NCBI GenBank assembly: GCA_900557405.1
Contig: USSF01000018.1
Span: forward strand, 1-33,861
Reading direction: 5' to 3'
Source: an uncultured Prevotella sp.
Lineage (GTDB): Bacteria; Bacteroidota; Bacteroidia; Bacteroidales; Bacteroidaceae
DNA length: 33,861 nt
This document shows, in pieces, positions 1 through 6,795 of the stretch. Position 1 is the stretch's first letter. Each line of letters begins with the position of its first letter. The notes below the pieces were generated by a model. That model was not told the origin of the DNA. It worked only from the letters and a program-made list of their open reading frames with translations, and made no database searches. The position numbers and the translations under genes are program-made.

Positions 1-32
1 CAATGCTATACTTGCTGTCGTACAACAGTGAG

Positions 33-67
33 GTAACTACTCATGCCCTAGGGGTCTGAGTAGTTAC
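33..67 (+). terminator. Hairpin terminator of a gene upstream of the window
   Basis: Perfect 11-bp inverted repeat (33-43 against 57-67) around a 13-nt loop, followed by TTTCTT. It most likely ends transcription of a gene lying left of the window. Confidence 0.6.
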
Positions 68-91
68 TTTCTTCATGTCAGCCTCAATACT

Positions 92-99
92 TAATTTTG
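92..99 (+). promoter_or_regulatory. Promoter -7 box for the nitroreductase gene
   Basis: TAATTTTG matches the Bacteroidota -7 consensus TAnnTTTG and lies about 35 nt before the start codon. The -33 region (around 68-71, TTTC) is a weak match. Confidence 0.5.
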
Positions 100-133
100 T
101 AACAAGAAACATAATGACAACAAACAAATTATC

Positions 134-670
134 ATGACTATGACAACAAACGAAACTATAAAATGTCTCATGACACGCCGTAGTGTGCGCAGCTTTGACC
201 CGGAACGCATCCCAAGTGATGAACTTATCAAAGAGGTTGTAACTGCCGGCGAGTATGCTCCTACCGGCAGGGGGATGCAGTCACCACGGATAGTGGTAGT
301 TACCAACAAGGCCGTGCGCGACCGTCTGTCGCAGCTTAACGCCGAAGTGATGGGCACCACTTCCGACCCATTCTATGGGGCACCCGTCATTCTGCTCGTG
401 CTTGCCGACAAGGAGCGCCCCACCTATCTCTACGACGGTTCCCTCGTGATGGGCAATCTGATGAACGCCGCCCATTCCCTCGGACTGGGCAGCTGCTGGA
501 TTCATCGCGCCAAGGAGATATTCTCTTCCGCCGAAGGCAAGGCGATGCTCAAGGAATGGGGAATAGAAGGCGACTACGAAGGCATCGGCCACGTCGCCCT
601 TGGCTATGCACTTAACGAACCTGCAAAGGCGAAGCCGCGCAAAAAGGATTATGCCGTGTGGGTAAGATAA
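134..670 (+). CDS. Nitroreductase family protein (FMN-dependent oxidoreductase)
   Basis: A 178-aa protein of the short nitroreductase family. These cytoplasmic, usually dimeric FMN enzymes use NAD(P)H to reduce nitro groups, quinones or similar acceptors. The N-terminal RRSVRSF motif (about residues 15-21) is the family FMN-phosphate contact. The mid-protein GAPVILLVLAD strand, the GLGSCWI segment (about 116-122) and the C-terminal GHVALGYA segment are typical. Length is normal for a minimal member. Start ATG at 134 is used, with an alternative ATG at 140 giving MTTNE. It appears to be a single-gene unit with its own -7 box at 92-99 and a large hairpin downstream. The physiological substrate cannot be told from sequence. 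Confidence 0.93.
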   Translation: MTMTTNETIKCLMTRRSVRSFDPERIPSDELIKEVVTAGEYAPTGRGMQSPRIVVVTNKAVRDRLSQLNAEVMGTTSDPFYGAPVILLVLADKERPTYLYDGSLVMGNLMNAAHSLGLGSCWIHRAKEIFSSAEGKAMLKEWGIEGDYEGIGHVALGYALNEPAKAKPRKKDYAVWVR

Positions 671-690
671 GCGGTATACCGTATTCGATT

Positions 691-774
691 TACCCTCACA
701 CCCTCACACTTACCCTCACCACTGAAACCCCGATAAACATGGCGTTTCAGCCGGATTGTGAGGGTGTGAGGGTA
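691..774. repeat. Long nested inverted repeat between convergent genes
   Basis: Two perfect 18-bp arms (691-708 and 757-774) built from two CCCTCACA-like units enclose a second dyad (722-728 with 744-750, CTGAAAC/GTTTCAG). The right arm is followed by A-rich DNA. It lies between the convergent nitroreductase and lipoprotein genes. It could be a bidirectional terminator or a dispersed intergenic element, because its size and internal repetition exceed an ordinary terminator. Confidence 0.7.
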
Positions 775-803
775 AGAAAATAAAAAAATATTTATCTTAA
801 AAA

Positions 804-834
804 AACTCCTCTCCCTACATGAGGAAGAGGAGTT
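804..834 (-). terminator. Terminator of the lipoprotein/OmpA operon
   Basis: Inverted repeat AACTCCTCT (804-812) / AGAGGAGTT (826-834), followed on the minus strand by a run of Ts. It sits just past the stop of the last gene of the leftward operon. Confidence 0.8.
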
Positions 835-841
835 GATATGG

Positions 842-2416
842 TTAAAATGGTTTTCTTTTTACGTAAACCGGACGAATTGCTGTAGCATTCTCATCTCTAA
901 TTACATTCAGTTGCTCTACAACGATTCTATCTCCTTTCTTTTTAAAATACAAACACTTAACAGTTGACGGATTGCTTGGTACCAAAGCACTTGACCAACG
1001 GTAACCTCCAGATGATAATTCACTGAAGTATGCAAAGAAGATGTAGTTGTTGTTGATTTTAGATACGAACATTACGCCCAGCTTTCCATTGAGTGTAGAC
1101 TCCGTAACCGTACAGTTATCGATCAATTCCTGCATTTCGTTCCATGTCGGGTATCTCCATCCTTCTCCAAGTCGCAGATAGGCTACATCATCTTCCTTCT
1201 CAAGGAAATATCGCTTGTCACGGCTATCATACTTCGTGTATTGTCCCTTTACTATGTCAGTGAAGTAATAATAATCGGTTCCAATCTTTTCCCAGGTCTC
1301 GCCCCAAGAGTAACTGCTGCCAAAATTTTCAGGTCTTCTTGCGCCCAGGTCGCATTTTGCCCACTTTATACCGCTTGGCAATCCGAGGTCAACATACTTC
1401 ATGGTTTCCTTAGCCGTGCTTACGCCGGAGTTAAGCTTCAGTTCTTCAATCTTCCTGGCAATCTCCGCCATGGCGTCCGTCTCGCTCTTGCTGCCGTCTT
1501 TCACAGCCTGCAGCAGATTGATGATTTCCGTATTGATGGCAGTGATTTTCAGTCCGTAGTCCGGCATTGCCTTGATTGCCTGTTCGATGGCGGCGAGCTT
1601 CTTGCCGTTGTCGGAAATGGCACTTTGGATGCTCTCGAGTATGGCAAGCTTTTCGGTGAGCGTTGCGTTCATATCCTTCATTGCCTGCTCTATTGCCTTG
1701 AGCTGCTCGGAATAGTCGGGCATTGCCTTGATGGCGGCCTCGATGGCGACGAGCTTTTCGGAGTAGTCGGGCAGACTGGTGATTGCCTTGATGAGGAGTT
1801 CCATCTTGGCATCGAAGCTGCTGGTCTGGTCCTTGATGACCTGCTCTATAAGCGCCAGCTTGTCTTTCAAGGCGATGGTCTGCTCCTTCATAGCAGCCTC
1901 GATTGCTCCGAGCTTCACTTCGAGCGTGGTGTTCAGGTTGGAGAGGATGCCCTTGATGAGATCCATCTTCGCCTCCATGGATATGGTCTGCTCCTTCAAG
2001 GCTGCCTGGATGGCACCGAGCTTGGTCTCGAGCGTAGTGTTCAAGCTGCTGATTACCTGCTCTATGAGCGCCAGCTTGCTCTCCATGGAGAGGGTCTGCG
2101 CCCTCATGGCAGCCTCGATGGCGGCGAGCTTGGTCTCAAGGGTGTTGTTGACGGATGTGATGGCTTCCATGATGGCCTGGAGCTTGGTCTGCTGGTCGGC
2201 ATTCATCTGGTCGATGGCTGCCACGAGTTTGGCTATCGCCTGCTCATTGCTGAGCGAACTGTTGTTGATGGCGTCCACCACTTTGGTGAAGTCGTTGACC
2301 ACGGTCACTTTCATCTCGTAGTCTATCTCGGGAGCGTTCTCCTGACAGGAGCTGAAGAACGCCGGTGTCGCCAGCAACATCGCGCCGGCCAACACTATTG
2401 ATTTTAATGTTCTCAT
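842..2416 (-). CDS. Surface lipoprotein with 18-residue-repeat stalk and one Fib_succ_major-like head
   Basis: A 524-aa lipoprotein. The N-terminus is a signal peptide ending in lipobox FFSSC (Cys near residue 24). Residues about 35-330 form a regular helical stalk of 18-residue repeats with K-L-x-A-I-E-x-A-type cores, punctuated by MPDYSEQL-type breaks. The heptad-plus-hendecad period of 18 fits a coiled coil. From about residue 338 a head begins with VDLGLPSG and W-A-K-C, then S-W-G-E-T, and ends with AIRPV, the signature of the Fib_succ_major (TIGR02145-like) domain common in Bacteroidota surface proteins. It is the last gene of a leftward operon, 18 nt after the OmpA-like gene, with AAAGGA 7 nt before the start. 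It is paralogous to the 3819-6095 gene, with an almost identical stalk and a different head. Function is inferred only: surface structure or adhesin-like. Confidence 0.85.
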   Translation of the reverse strand: MRTLKSIVLAGAMLLATPAFFSSCQENAPEIDYEMKVTVVNDFTKVVDAINNSSLSNEQAIAKLVAAIDQMNADQQTKLQAIMEAITSVNNTLETKLAAIEAAMRAQTLSMESKLALIEQVISSLNTTLETKLGAIQAALKEQTISMEAKMDLIKGILSNLNTTLEVKLGAIEAAMKEQTIALKDKLALIEQVIKDQTSSFDAKMELLIKAITSLPDYSEKLVAIEAAIKAMPDYSEQLKAIEQAMKDMNATLTEKLAILESIQSAISDNGKKLAAIEQAIKAMPDYGLKITAINTEIINLLQAVKDGSKSETDAMAEIARKIEELKLNSGVSTAKETMKYVDLGLPSGIKWAKCDLGARRPENFGSSYSWGETWEKIGTDYYYFTDIVKGQYTKYDSRDKRYFLEKEDDVAYLRLGEGWRYPTWNEMQELIDNCTVTESTLNGKLGVMFVSKINNNYIFFAYFSELSSGGYRWSSALVPSNPSTVKCLYFKKKGDRIVVEQLNVIRDENATAIRPVYVKRKPF

Positions 2417-2434
2417 AGTTATTCCTTTTTTTTG

Positions 2435-3778
2435 TTATTCCTTGACTGTTATTGTCACACGGCGGCCTTCGTAGTTCCTCTTGCCGTTTCTGGCTCCGAC
2501 GGCGGTCTGCGGATGCAGGTCTTCGGGGGCGAAGCCCTCCTTGCGCAATATCTTCACCACCCGCTTCATGCGGCGCTCGGAGATGGTCTGGTTGTATCTG
2601 GCAGTGCCCGGTGTGCTTGCCTCGGCGAGGATGGCGAGCTTCCTGCCCTTCATGCTGCGGGCGAATGAGCGCAGGCGGTCTGCCTCCTCACGGCTCATGC
2701 TGGAGCTGTTGTGGGCGAACTGCACGTAGTGTTCGGGGGCTTTTGCCACGGCTTTCTTGCTTTCACGGCAGTCGTCGAGCTGGCGCTGCAGGTCGCTGTT
2801 CTGCTGCTCCGCCTTCTGCCGGAGGGCAGCTTCGCGGTCGGCGCGAGCCTTTTCGGCTTCAGCCTCCTGACGCAGGGTGTTGGCGCGGTCGTTGAGAGTG
2901 GCTATCTCTCCGGCATAAAACTCGCGCAGCTTGCTCGCACGGCTCCTCACGAAGTTGTAGCGCACTGTGGCAAGGGCGTAGATGAGGTTCTTGGGTGCCA
3001 CCTCCTTGCGGTTGAGCAGCCAGTCCATCTCGCCCTTCAGCCCCAGGGTGAACCGTCGGCTCACATCAGCCTCGATGTGGAGCGTGGCGGGGATGAAGAG
3101 CTTGTTGAACTTCTCGTGGCGGTTGGCTGTTGCCACCCTTCCTACGATGGTCACCGTGGCGTCGTTGCTGATGTTCAGGTCGCCGAACACCGGTGTGGTG
3201 GTCTCGCCTTCGGTGATGGTGTTGCCCACCCATATACCGTATTCGTTGCCGCGGGCGAAGGTTCCTCCCAGGCCCGTGCCCAGCCAGATGTTAAGCCACT
3301 GGGGCTTGCGGTTGGGCCATAGCTCCATGAAGTTGAACTGCACGCCGAGCTTCACGTTGTGGGTGTTGATTACGTAGTTGCCGTATGTCTTGGCAGGCGA
3401 TGTCTCGGTGTTGAGCGCCGAGAAGCGCTGCTCGCGGCGGTAGCGCGACCATATATAGTCGGCTCCTACGCGAATCCACGGACGTATGGTGAAGTCTACG
3501 CCGCCGCCCACGGCGGGCGACTGCTTGTAGCTCTTCTTTGCGTCCAGGTTCTGATACCACACGCCGGTTGCCCATGAGAGTCCGCCCTGGGCGTAGACGC
3601 TCCATGTACGGGTGCGAAGTTCCTTGTTGGTGTCGCGCGGCGGTTCAGCGATGCCCTCGCTTGCGGTCTGCGCCTGAGCGCCTACCGTGAAGAGCGATGT
3701 AAGCAATACGCTGAGCCCTGTTCTTGCCCATCTGCCAGATGATAGCGTAATGAGCTTTTTGGTTCGTATTGTGTTCAT
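2435..3778 (-). CDS. OmpA-like outer-membrane beta-barrel protein
   Basis: A 447-aa protein with a signal peptide ending VGAQAQ (about residue 37). Residues about 45-275 contain alternating aromatic/polar strands typical of an outer-membrane beta-barrel. Residues about 285-340 are a charged helical linker rich in A, E, K and R. The C-terminal about 100 residues form an OmpA-like peptidoglycan-binding domain (ISERRMKRVVKIL, then GARNGKRNYEGRRVTI). The usual D-x-G-start of the domain is not strongly conserved, so peptidoglycan binding is family-based inference. It lies between two paralogous stalk lipoproteins, 40 nt after one and 18 nt before the other, and very likely works with them at the outer membrane. 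The start has an AAAGGA Shine-Dalgarno-like site. Confidence 0.85.
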   Translation of the reverse strand: MNTIRTKKLITLSSGRWARTGLSVLLTSLFTVGAQAQTASEGIAEPPRDTNKELRTRTWSVYAQGGLSWATGVWYQNLDAKKSYKQSPAVGGGVDFTIRPWIRVGADYIWSRYRREQRFSALNTETSPAKTYGNYVINTHNVKLGVQFNFMELWPNRKPQWLNIWLGTGLGGTFARGNEYGIWVGNTITEGETTTPVFGDLNISNDATVTIVGRVATANRHEKFNKLFIPATLHIEADVSRRFTLGLKGEMDWLLNRKEVAPKNLIYALATVRYNFVRSRASKLREFYAGEIATLNDRANTLRQEAEAEKARADREAALRQKAEQQNSDLQRQLDDCRESKKAVAKAPEHYVQFAHNSSSMSREEADRLRSFARSMKGRKLAILAEASTPGTARYNQTISERRMKRVVKILRKEGFAPEDLHPQTAVGARNGKRNYEGRRVTITVKE

Positions 3779-3818
3779 ACTTAATTCCTTTTTAAATCAT
3801 TATCTTTTTTTCAGATAC

Positions 3819-6095
3819 TTATTTATTTGAGTAGAGGTCGAATACCGGTCGTATCACAACACCAAAATCACGGAATATTGATTTAAACGATGGTTCCTCG
3901 ATACCTTCGCTTGATGTCTCTTTAGCAAACATAGGCCATGTAAGCGCTACTGCCTTTTGGTATTTATATTCATTTGACAATTCATCAGCCGGCGGATATA
4001 GATTAGCTGTAGTATAGTAGATGTCTAAGTCAGGCTGGACACCCCATCCATCAGCTTTGAAACCACTGGTCATCGGTAAAACGATAGAGTTTCCGCTTGG
4101 TCCTGTCACTTTCCATCGTACAATGACTTTCTTCTGCGACGGATCTATTATCTCTGAAAGTGTGGTAGTAACGGCTTCCCATTTACAATCTTCAAGCAGC
4201 TCTTCCCAGTCTTCTTTTGTAGGAATGCGATAGCCTACACCTAAATTAACTCTTGCCGCATCGTCGTTGAGGTCAAGCACTTCCTTGCCGTCTTTCTCAT
4301 TATACTTTAATATATTTAGATTTTCATTAATCTTAAAATGCTTGTAGTTATCACTATAATATTTCTTCTTGGTAGAAGTCTCTCCCCAGGCATAGTAATC
4401 GCCAGGTTGTGTAGGATCAGTTGTACCCATATTGCACTTAGCCCACAGCAGTCCGCTATTCAATCCAAGGTCAACGCAATTGTTAGGAACCGGCACGCCA
4501 GGCCCCTTGACCGGACGAATTGATATTCCGTCAGGACGACGTTTGCCATAACGGCCAATGCGGTCATTCTGGAAAGCAAAGCTCCAAGCGTTGTATACCA
4601 TGTAGTCTATACGACGAAGGTTCGTCATGCATACAGCTACTGATTCGTCATCAGTGATTTCTCTGGTTATTGGCTTGTCACTCCTCTTAAAGCCGGCGCA
4701 AGGGATAAAGACAGACTTTCCGTTCTTCTTGCTCGTTATCTGATAGCCCGCAACACCGTTAAGCGTTGTTTTCTTGATTGTGGTTAATTTCTGATTGGTC
4801 AATTCTCTGAAGTCAGCCAGGCTCGGTGTGCGCCAGCCTTTTCCTAAATTCTGTATTACGGCATCGTCTTCATCTTCAAGCGTCAGCTTGCCGTCTTCAT
4901 TGTTATACTTGGTGAATCCCAGACTGGGTGCACCCTCCTTATACCACTTATGGTTGGGATAGGTGTATTCCTGCTTAGGCTTTGTTTCGCCCCAAGCGTA
5001 ATAGTCGCCATACTGTTCTGGAGAAGAAGCACCGAGGTTGCACGTTGCCCACAGGTTGCCACTCGGCAAACCGAGGTCTACAAACTCTACAGAGTCTTCA
5101 ATACCGGCAGCCGCTTTAAGTTTTTCAATCTTCTTGGCTATCTCGTCCAGGGCAGCCTTCTGACTCTTCTTGCCGTCCGTCACTGCCTTCACGAGGTTGG
5201 CAATCTCTGTCTTGATATTATTGAAGGCATCGGTATAGTCCGGCATGTCCCCGATTGCCTTGCCTATTGCCTCCAGCTTATTGCCGTTGTCGGAGATGGC
5301 ACTTTGGATGCTCTCGAGTATGGCAAGCTTTTCGGTGAGCGTGGTGTTCATATCCTTCATTGCCTTCTCTATTGCCTTGAGCTGCTCGGAGTAGTCAGGC
5401 ATTGCCTTGATGGCGGTCTCGATGGCGGCGAGCTTTTCGGAGTAGTCTGGCAGACTGGTGATTGCCTTGATGATGAGTTCCATCTTGGCGTCAAAGCTGG
5501 TGGTCTGGTCCTTTACGGCTTGCTCGATGAGCGCCAGCTTCTCTGACAGGGCGATGGACTGCTCCTTCATTGTGGCCTCGATGGCACCGAGCTTCACTTC
5601 GAGCGTGGTGTTCAGGTCGGAGAGGATGCCTCTGATGAGATCCATCTTCGCCTCCATGGAGATGGTCTGCTCCTTCAGGGCAGCCTCGATGGCACCGAGC
5701 TTCACATCAAGTGTTGTGTTCAGACTGCTGATTACCTGCTCGATGAGTGCGAGCTTGTTCTCCATGGACAGGGTCTGCGCCTTCATGGCAGCCTCGATGG
5801 CGGCGAGCTTGGCATTGAGCGTGTTGTTGACAGACGTGATGGCCTCCATGATGACCTGGAGCTTGGTCTGCTGGTCGGCATTCATCTTGTCGATGGCAGA
5901 AACGAGCATGTTTATCGCCTGCTCGTTTCTGAGTGTTCCGTTGTTTATGGCTTCCACCACCTTGGTGAAGTCGTTTGCCACGGTCACTTCCATCCTATAC
6001 TTCAGTAGGGTGCCGTCCTCCTCGCAGGAGCTGAAGAACAGCGGCGTAGCCAGCAGCATCGCACCAGCTAACAAAATGGATTTTAATGTACTCAT
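3819..6095 (-). CDS. Surface lipoprotein with 18-residue-repeat stalk and two Fib_succ_major-like heads
   Basis: A 758-aa lipoprotein. The signal peptide and lipobox FFSSC are nearly identical to the 842-2416 paralogue, as is the stalk of 18-residue repeats (about 35-330, units such as TLEVKLGAIEATMKEQ). Two heads follow: one from about residue 338 (VDLGLPSGNLWATCNLG, YYAWGET, GWRTPS, ISIRPV) and one from about residue 541 (VDLGLNSGLLWAKCNMG, YYAWGET, GYRIPT, VVIRPV). Each resembles a complete Fib_succ_major domain. It is the first large gene of the leftward operon, 46 nt after a small ORF and 40 nt before the OmpA-like gene. The conserved stalk with divergent heads indicates duplication and then head diversification. 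Role is inferred: surface binding or scaffold protein. Confidence 0.87.
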   Translation of the reverse strand: MSTLKSILLAGAMLLATPLFFSSCEEDGTLLKYRMEVTVANDFTKVVEAINNGTLRNEQAINMLVSAIDKMNADQQTKLQVIMEAITSVNNTLNAKLAAIEAAMKAQTLSMENKLALIEQVISSLNTTLDVKLGAIEAALKEQTISMEAKMDLIRGILSDLNTTLEVKLGAIEATMKEQSIALSEKLALIEQAVKDQTTSFDAKMELIIKAITSLPDYSEKLAAIETAIKAMPDYSEQLKAIEKAMKDMNTTLTEKLAILESIQSAISDNGNKLEAIGKAIGDMPDYTDAFNNIKTEIANLVKAVTDGKKSQKAALDEIAKKIEKLKAAAGIEDSVEFVDLGLPSGNLWATCNLGASSPEQYGDYYAWGETKPKQEYTYPNHKWYKEGAPSLGFTKYNNEDGKLTLEDEDDAVIQNLGKGWRTPSLADFRELTNQKLTTIKKTTLNGVAGYQITSKKNGKSVFIPCAGFKRSDKPITREITDDESVAVCMTNLRRIDYMVYNAWSFAFQNDRIGRYGKRRPDGISIRPVKGPGVPVPNNCVDLGLNSGLLWAKCNMGTTDPTQPGDYYAWGETSTKKKYYSDNYKHFKINENLNILKYNEKDGKEVLDLNDDAARVNLGVGYRIPTKEDWEELLEDCKWEAVTTTLSEIIDPSQKKVIVRWKVTGPSGNSIVLPMTSGFKADGWGVQPDLDIYYTTANLYPPADELSNEYKYQKAVALTWPMFAKETSSEGIEEPSFKSIFRDFGVVIRPVFDLYSNK

Positions 6096-6141
6096 AGTCT
6101 TATTGTTTTGGGTTATTGTTATTTTGAGTTGACAAGCTTAT

Positions 6142-6375
6142 TCAGAGTAAACTCCTCAGCCACCGCAGTAATGTGCATCTTCGTGGCTTGGCGTCGGGAG
6201 GCGGATTGCTGCATTGCGCCACTTCCCCTCTGCCAACCTCGCGATGGTCAATCTCCTCGTTTATCATCTCACGGATGGTGTCGAGCAGCTGGGTGCGGTC
6301 GTCAAGAAGCTGCTGCGCCTCATTCTTCTTGCTGCTCCGGTCGTCATGCCGTATGCTGTCGTATATATGTCCCAT
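6142..6375 (-). CDS. Small ORF at the head of the lipoprotein operon
   Basis: A possible 77-aa protein, not recognised. The first about 45 residues are charged and helical (KKNEAQQLLDDRTQLLDTIREM), the rest is basic with a leucine-rich end (LLRWLRSLL). No signal peptide or known motif is visible. Support comes from position: it is the first ORF after the operon promoter (-7 box 6500-6507) and ends 46 nt before the first lipoprotein gene in the same direction. It could instead be a non-coding leader. The start has no Shine-Dalgarno site, which is normal in this phylum. Confidence 0.4.
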   Translation of the reverse strand: MGHIYDSIRHDDRSSKKNEAQQLLDDRTQLLDTIREMINEEIDHREVGRGEVAQCSNPPPDAKPRRCTLLRWLRSLL

Positions 6376-6409
6376 AGTCGTAAGGTTTTTGTTTTTATGA
6401 TATGTCGTT

Positions 6410-6446
6410 ATACATTATTATATTATATGTAATACATTATTATATT
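6410..6446. repeat. 22-bp-period direct repeat in the operon leader
   Basis: The 15-mer ATACATTATTATATT occurs at 6410-6424 and again at 6432-6446. It is flanked by two copies of ATATGTCGT (6400-6408 and 6454-6462). The set lies in the predicted 5' untranslated region of the leftward operon. Confidence 0.75.
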
Positions 6447-6499
6447 GTGTGAAATATGTCGTATCAATTGATTCCCGGTTGTCCTTTATGTTGATGCTG

Positions 6500-6507
6500 C
6501 AAATTTA
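6500..6507 (-). promoter_or_regulatory. Promoter -7 box of the lipoprotein/OmpA operon
   Basis: Minus-strand TAAATTTG matches TAnnTTTG, which places transcription start near 6493. No good -33 TTTG is visible at the expected distance. This fits a promoter needing an activator, and a triple repeat lies directly upstream. Confidence 0.6.
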
Positions 6508-6530
6508 CATGTAAATCCACTTTAGCGTCT

Positions 6531-6598
6531 TGTGACTATCGGACAGAAATATGTGATAATCGGACTTTCTGCATATCAAAGTATTGTTCCAATCGGAC
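6531..6598 (-). promoter_or_regulatory. Three phased GTCCGAT-N4-ACA activator-like sites
   Basis: Minus-strand GTCCGAT-N4-ACA occurs three times: 6598-6585, 6565-6552 and 6544-6531. Start-to-start distances are 33 and 21 bp, close to three and two helical turns. The nearest copy ends 23 bp upstream of the -7 box of the leftward operon, which is where a class II activator would bind. AraC-type domains commonly bind two-part direct-repeat sites of this size, and the neighbouring HTCS gene encodes one. Binding by that HTCS is inferred. Confidence 0.65.
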
Positions 6599-6724
6599 AT
6601 CAGAACCGCTTAACAATCTGATTTCCAAAAAGAAAGCATGAACACAAGGCATTATCAGCAATTCCATGAACATCACTCCCCTCCAAACAATGGGGAAGGC
6701 CGAGGGAGAGTTTTTTTTCATGAT

Positions 6725-6758
6725 TTGTTTCACTTTTACAACATAATCACTATATTTG
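6725..6758 (+). promoter_or_regulatory. Promoter of the HTCS gene
   Basis: TATATTTG at 6751-6758 matches the -7 consensus. TTG at 6725-6727 is a possible -33 element, though the 23-bp spacing is longer than the usual 19-21. The start codon at 6796 follows about 37 nt later. Confidence 0.5.
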
Positions 6759-6795
6759 CAGACACAACCTGAATCATATCAAAAACTTGAAACCT

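Noticed and set aside
1241..2401. Long plus-strand frame opposite the lipoprotein gene
   Set aside because: It is the antisense shadow of the regular 18-residue repeat coding and has no promoter or recognisable domain.
6536..6733. 65-codon minus-strand frame upstream of the HTCS gene
   Set aside because: It overlaps the activator-site array, has no family features and is best explained as regulatory DNA.
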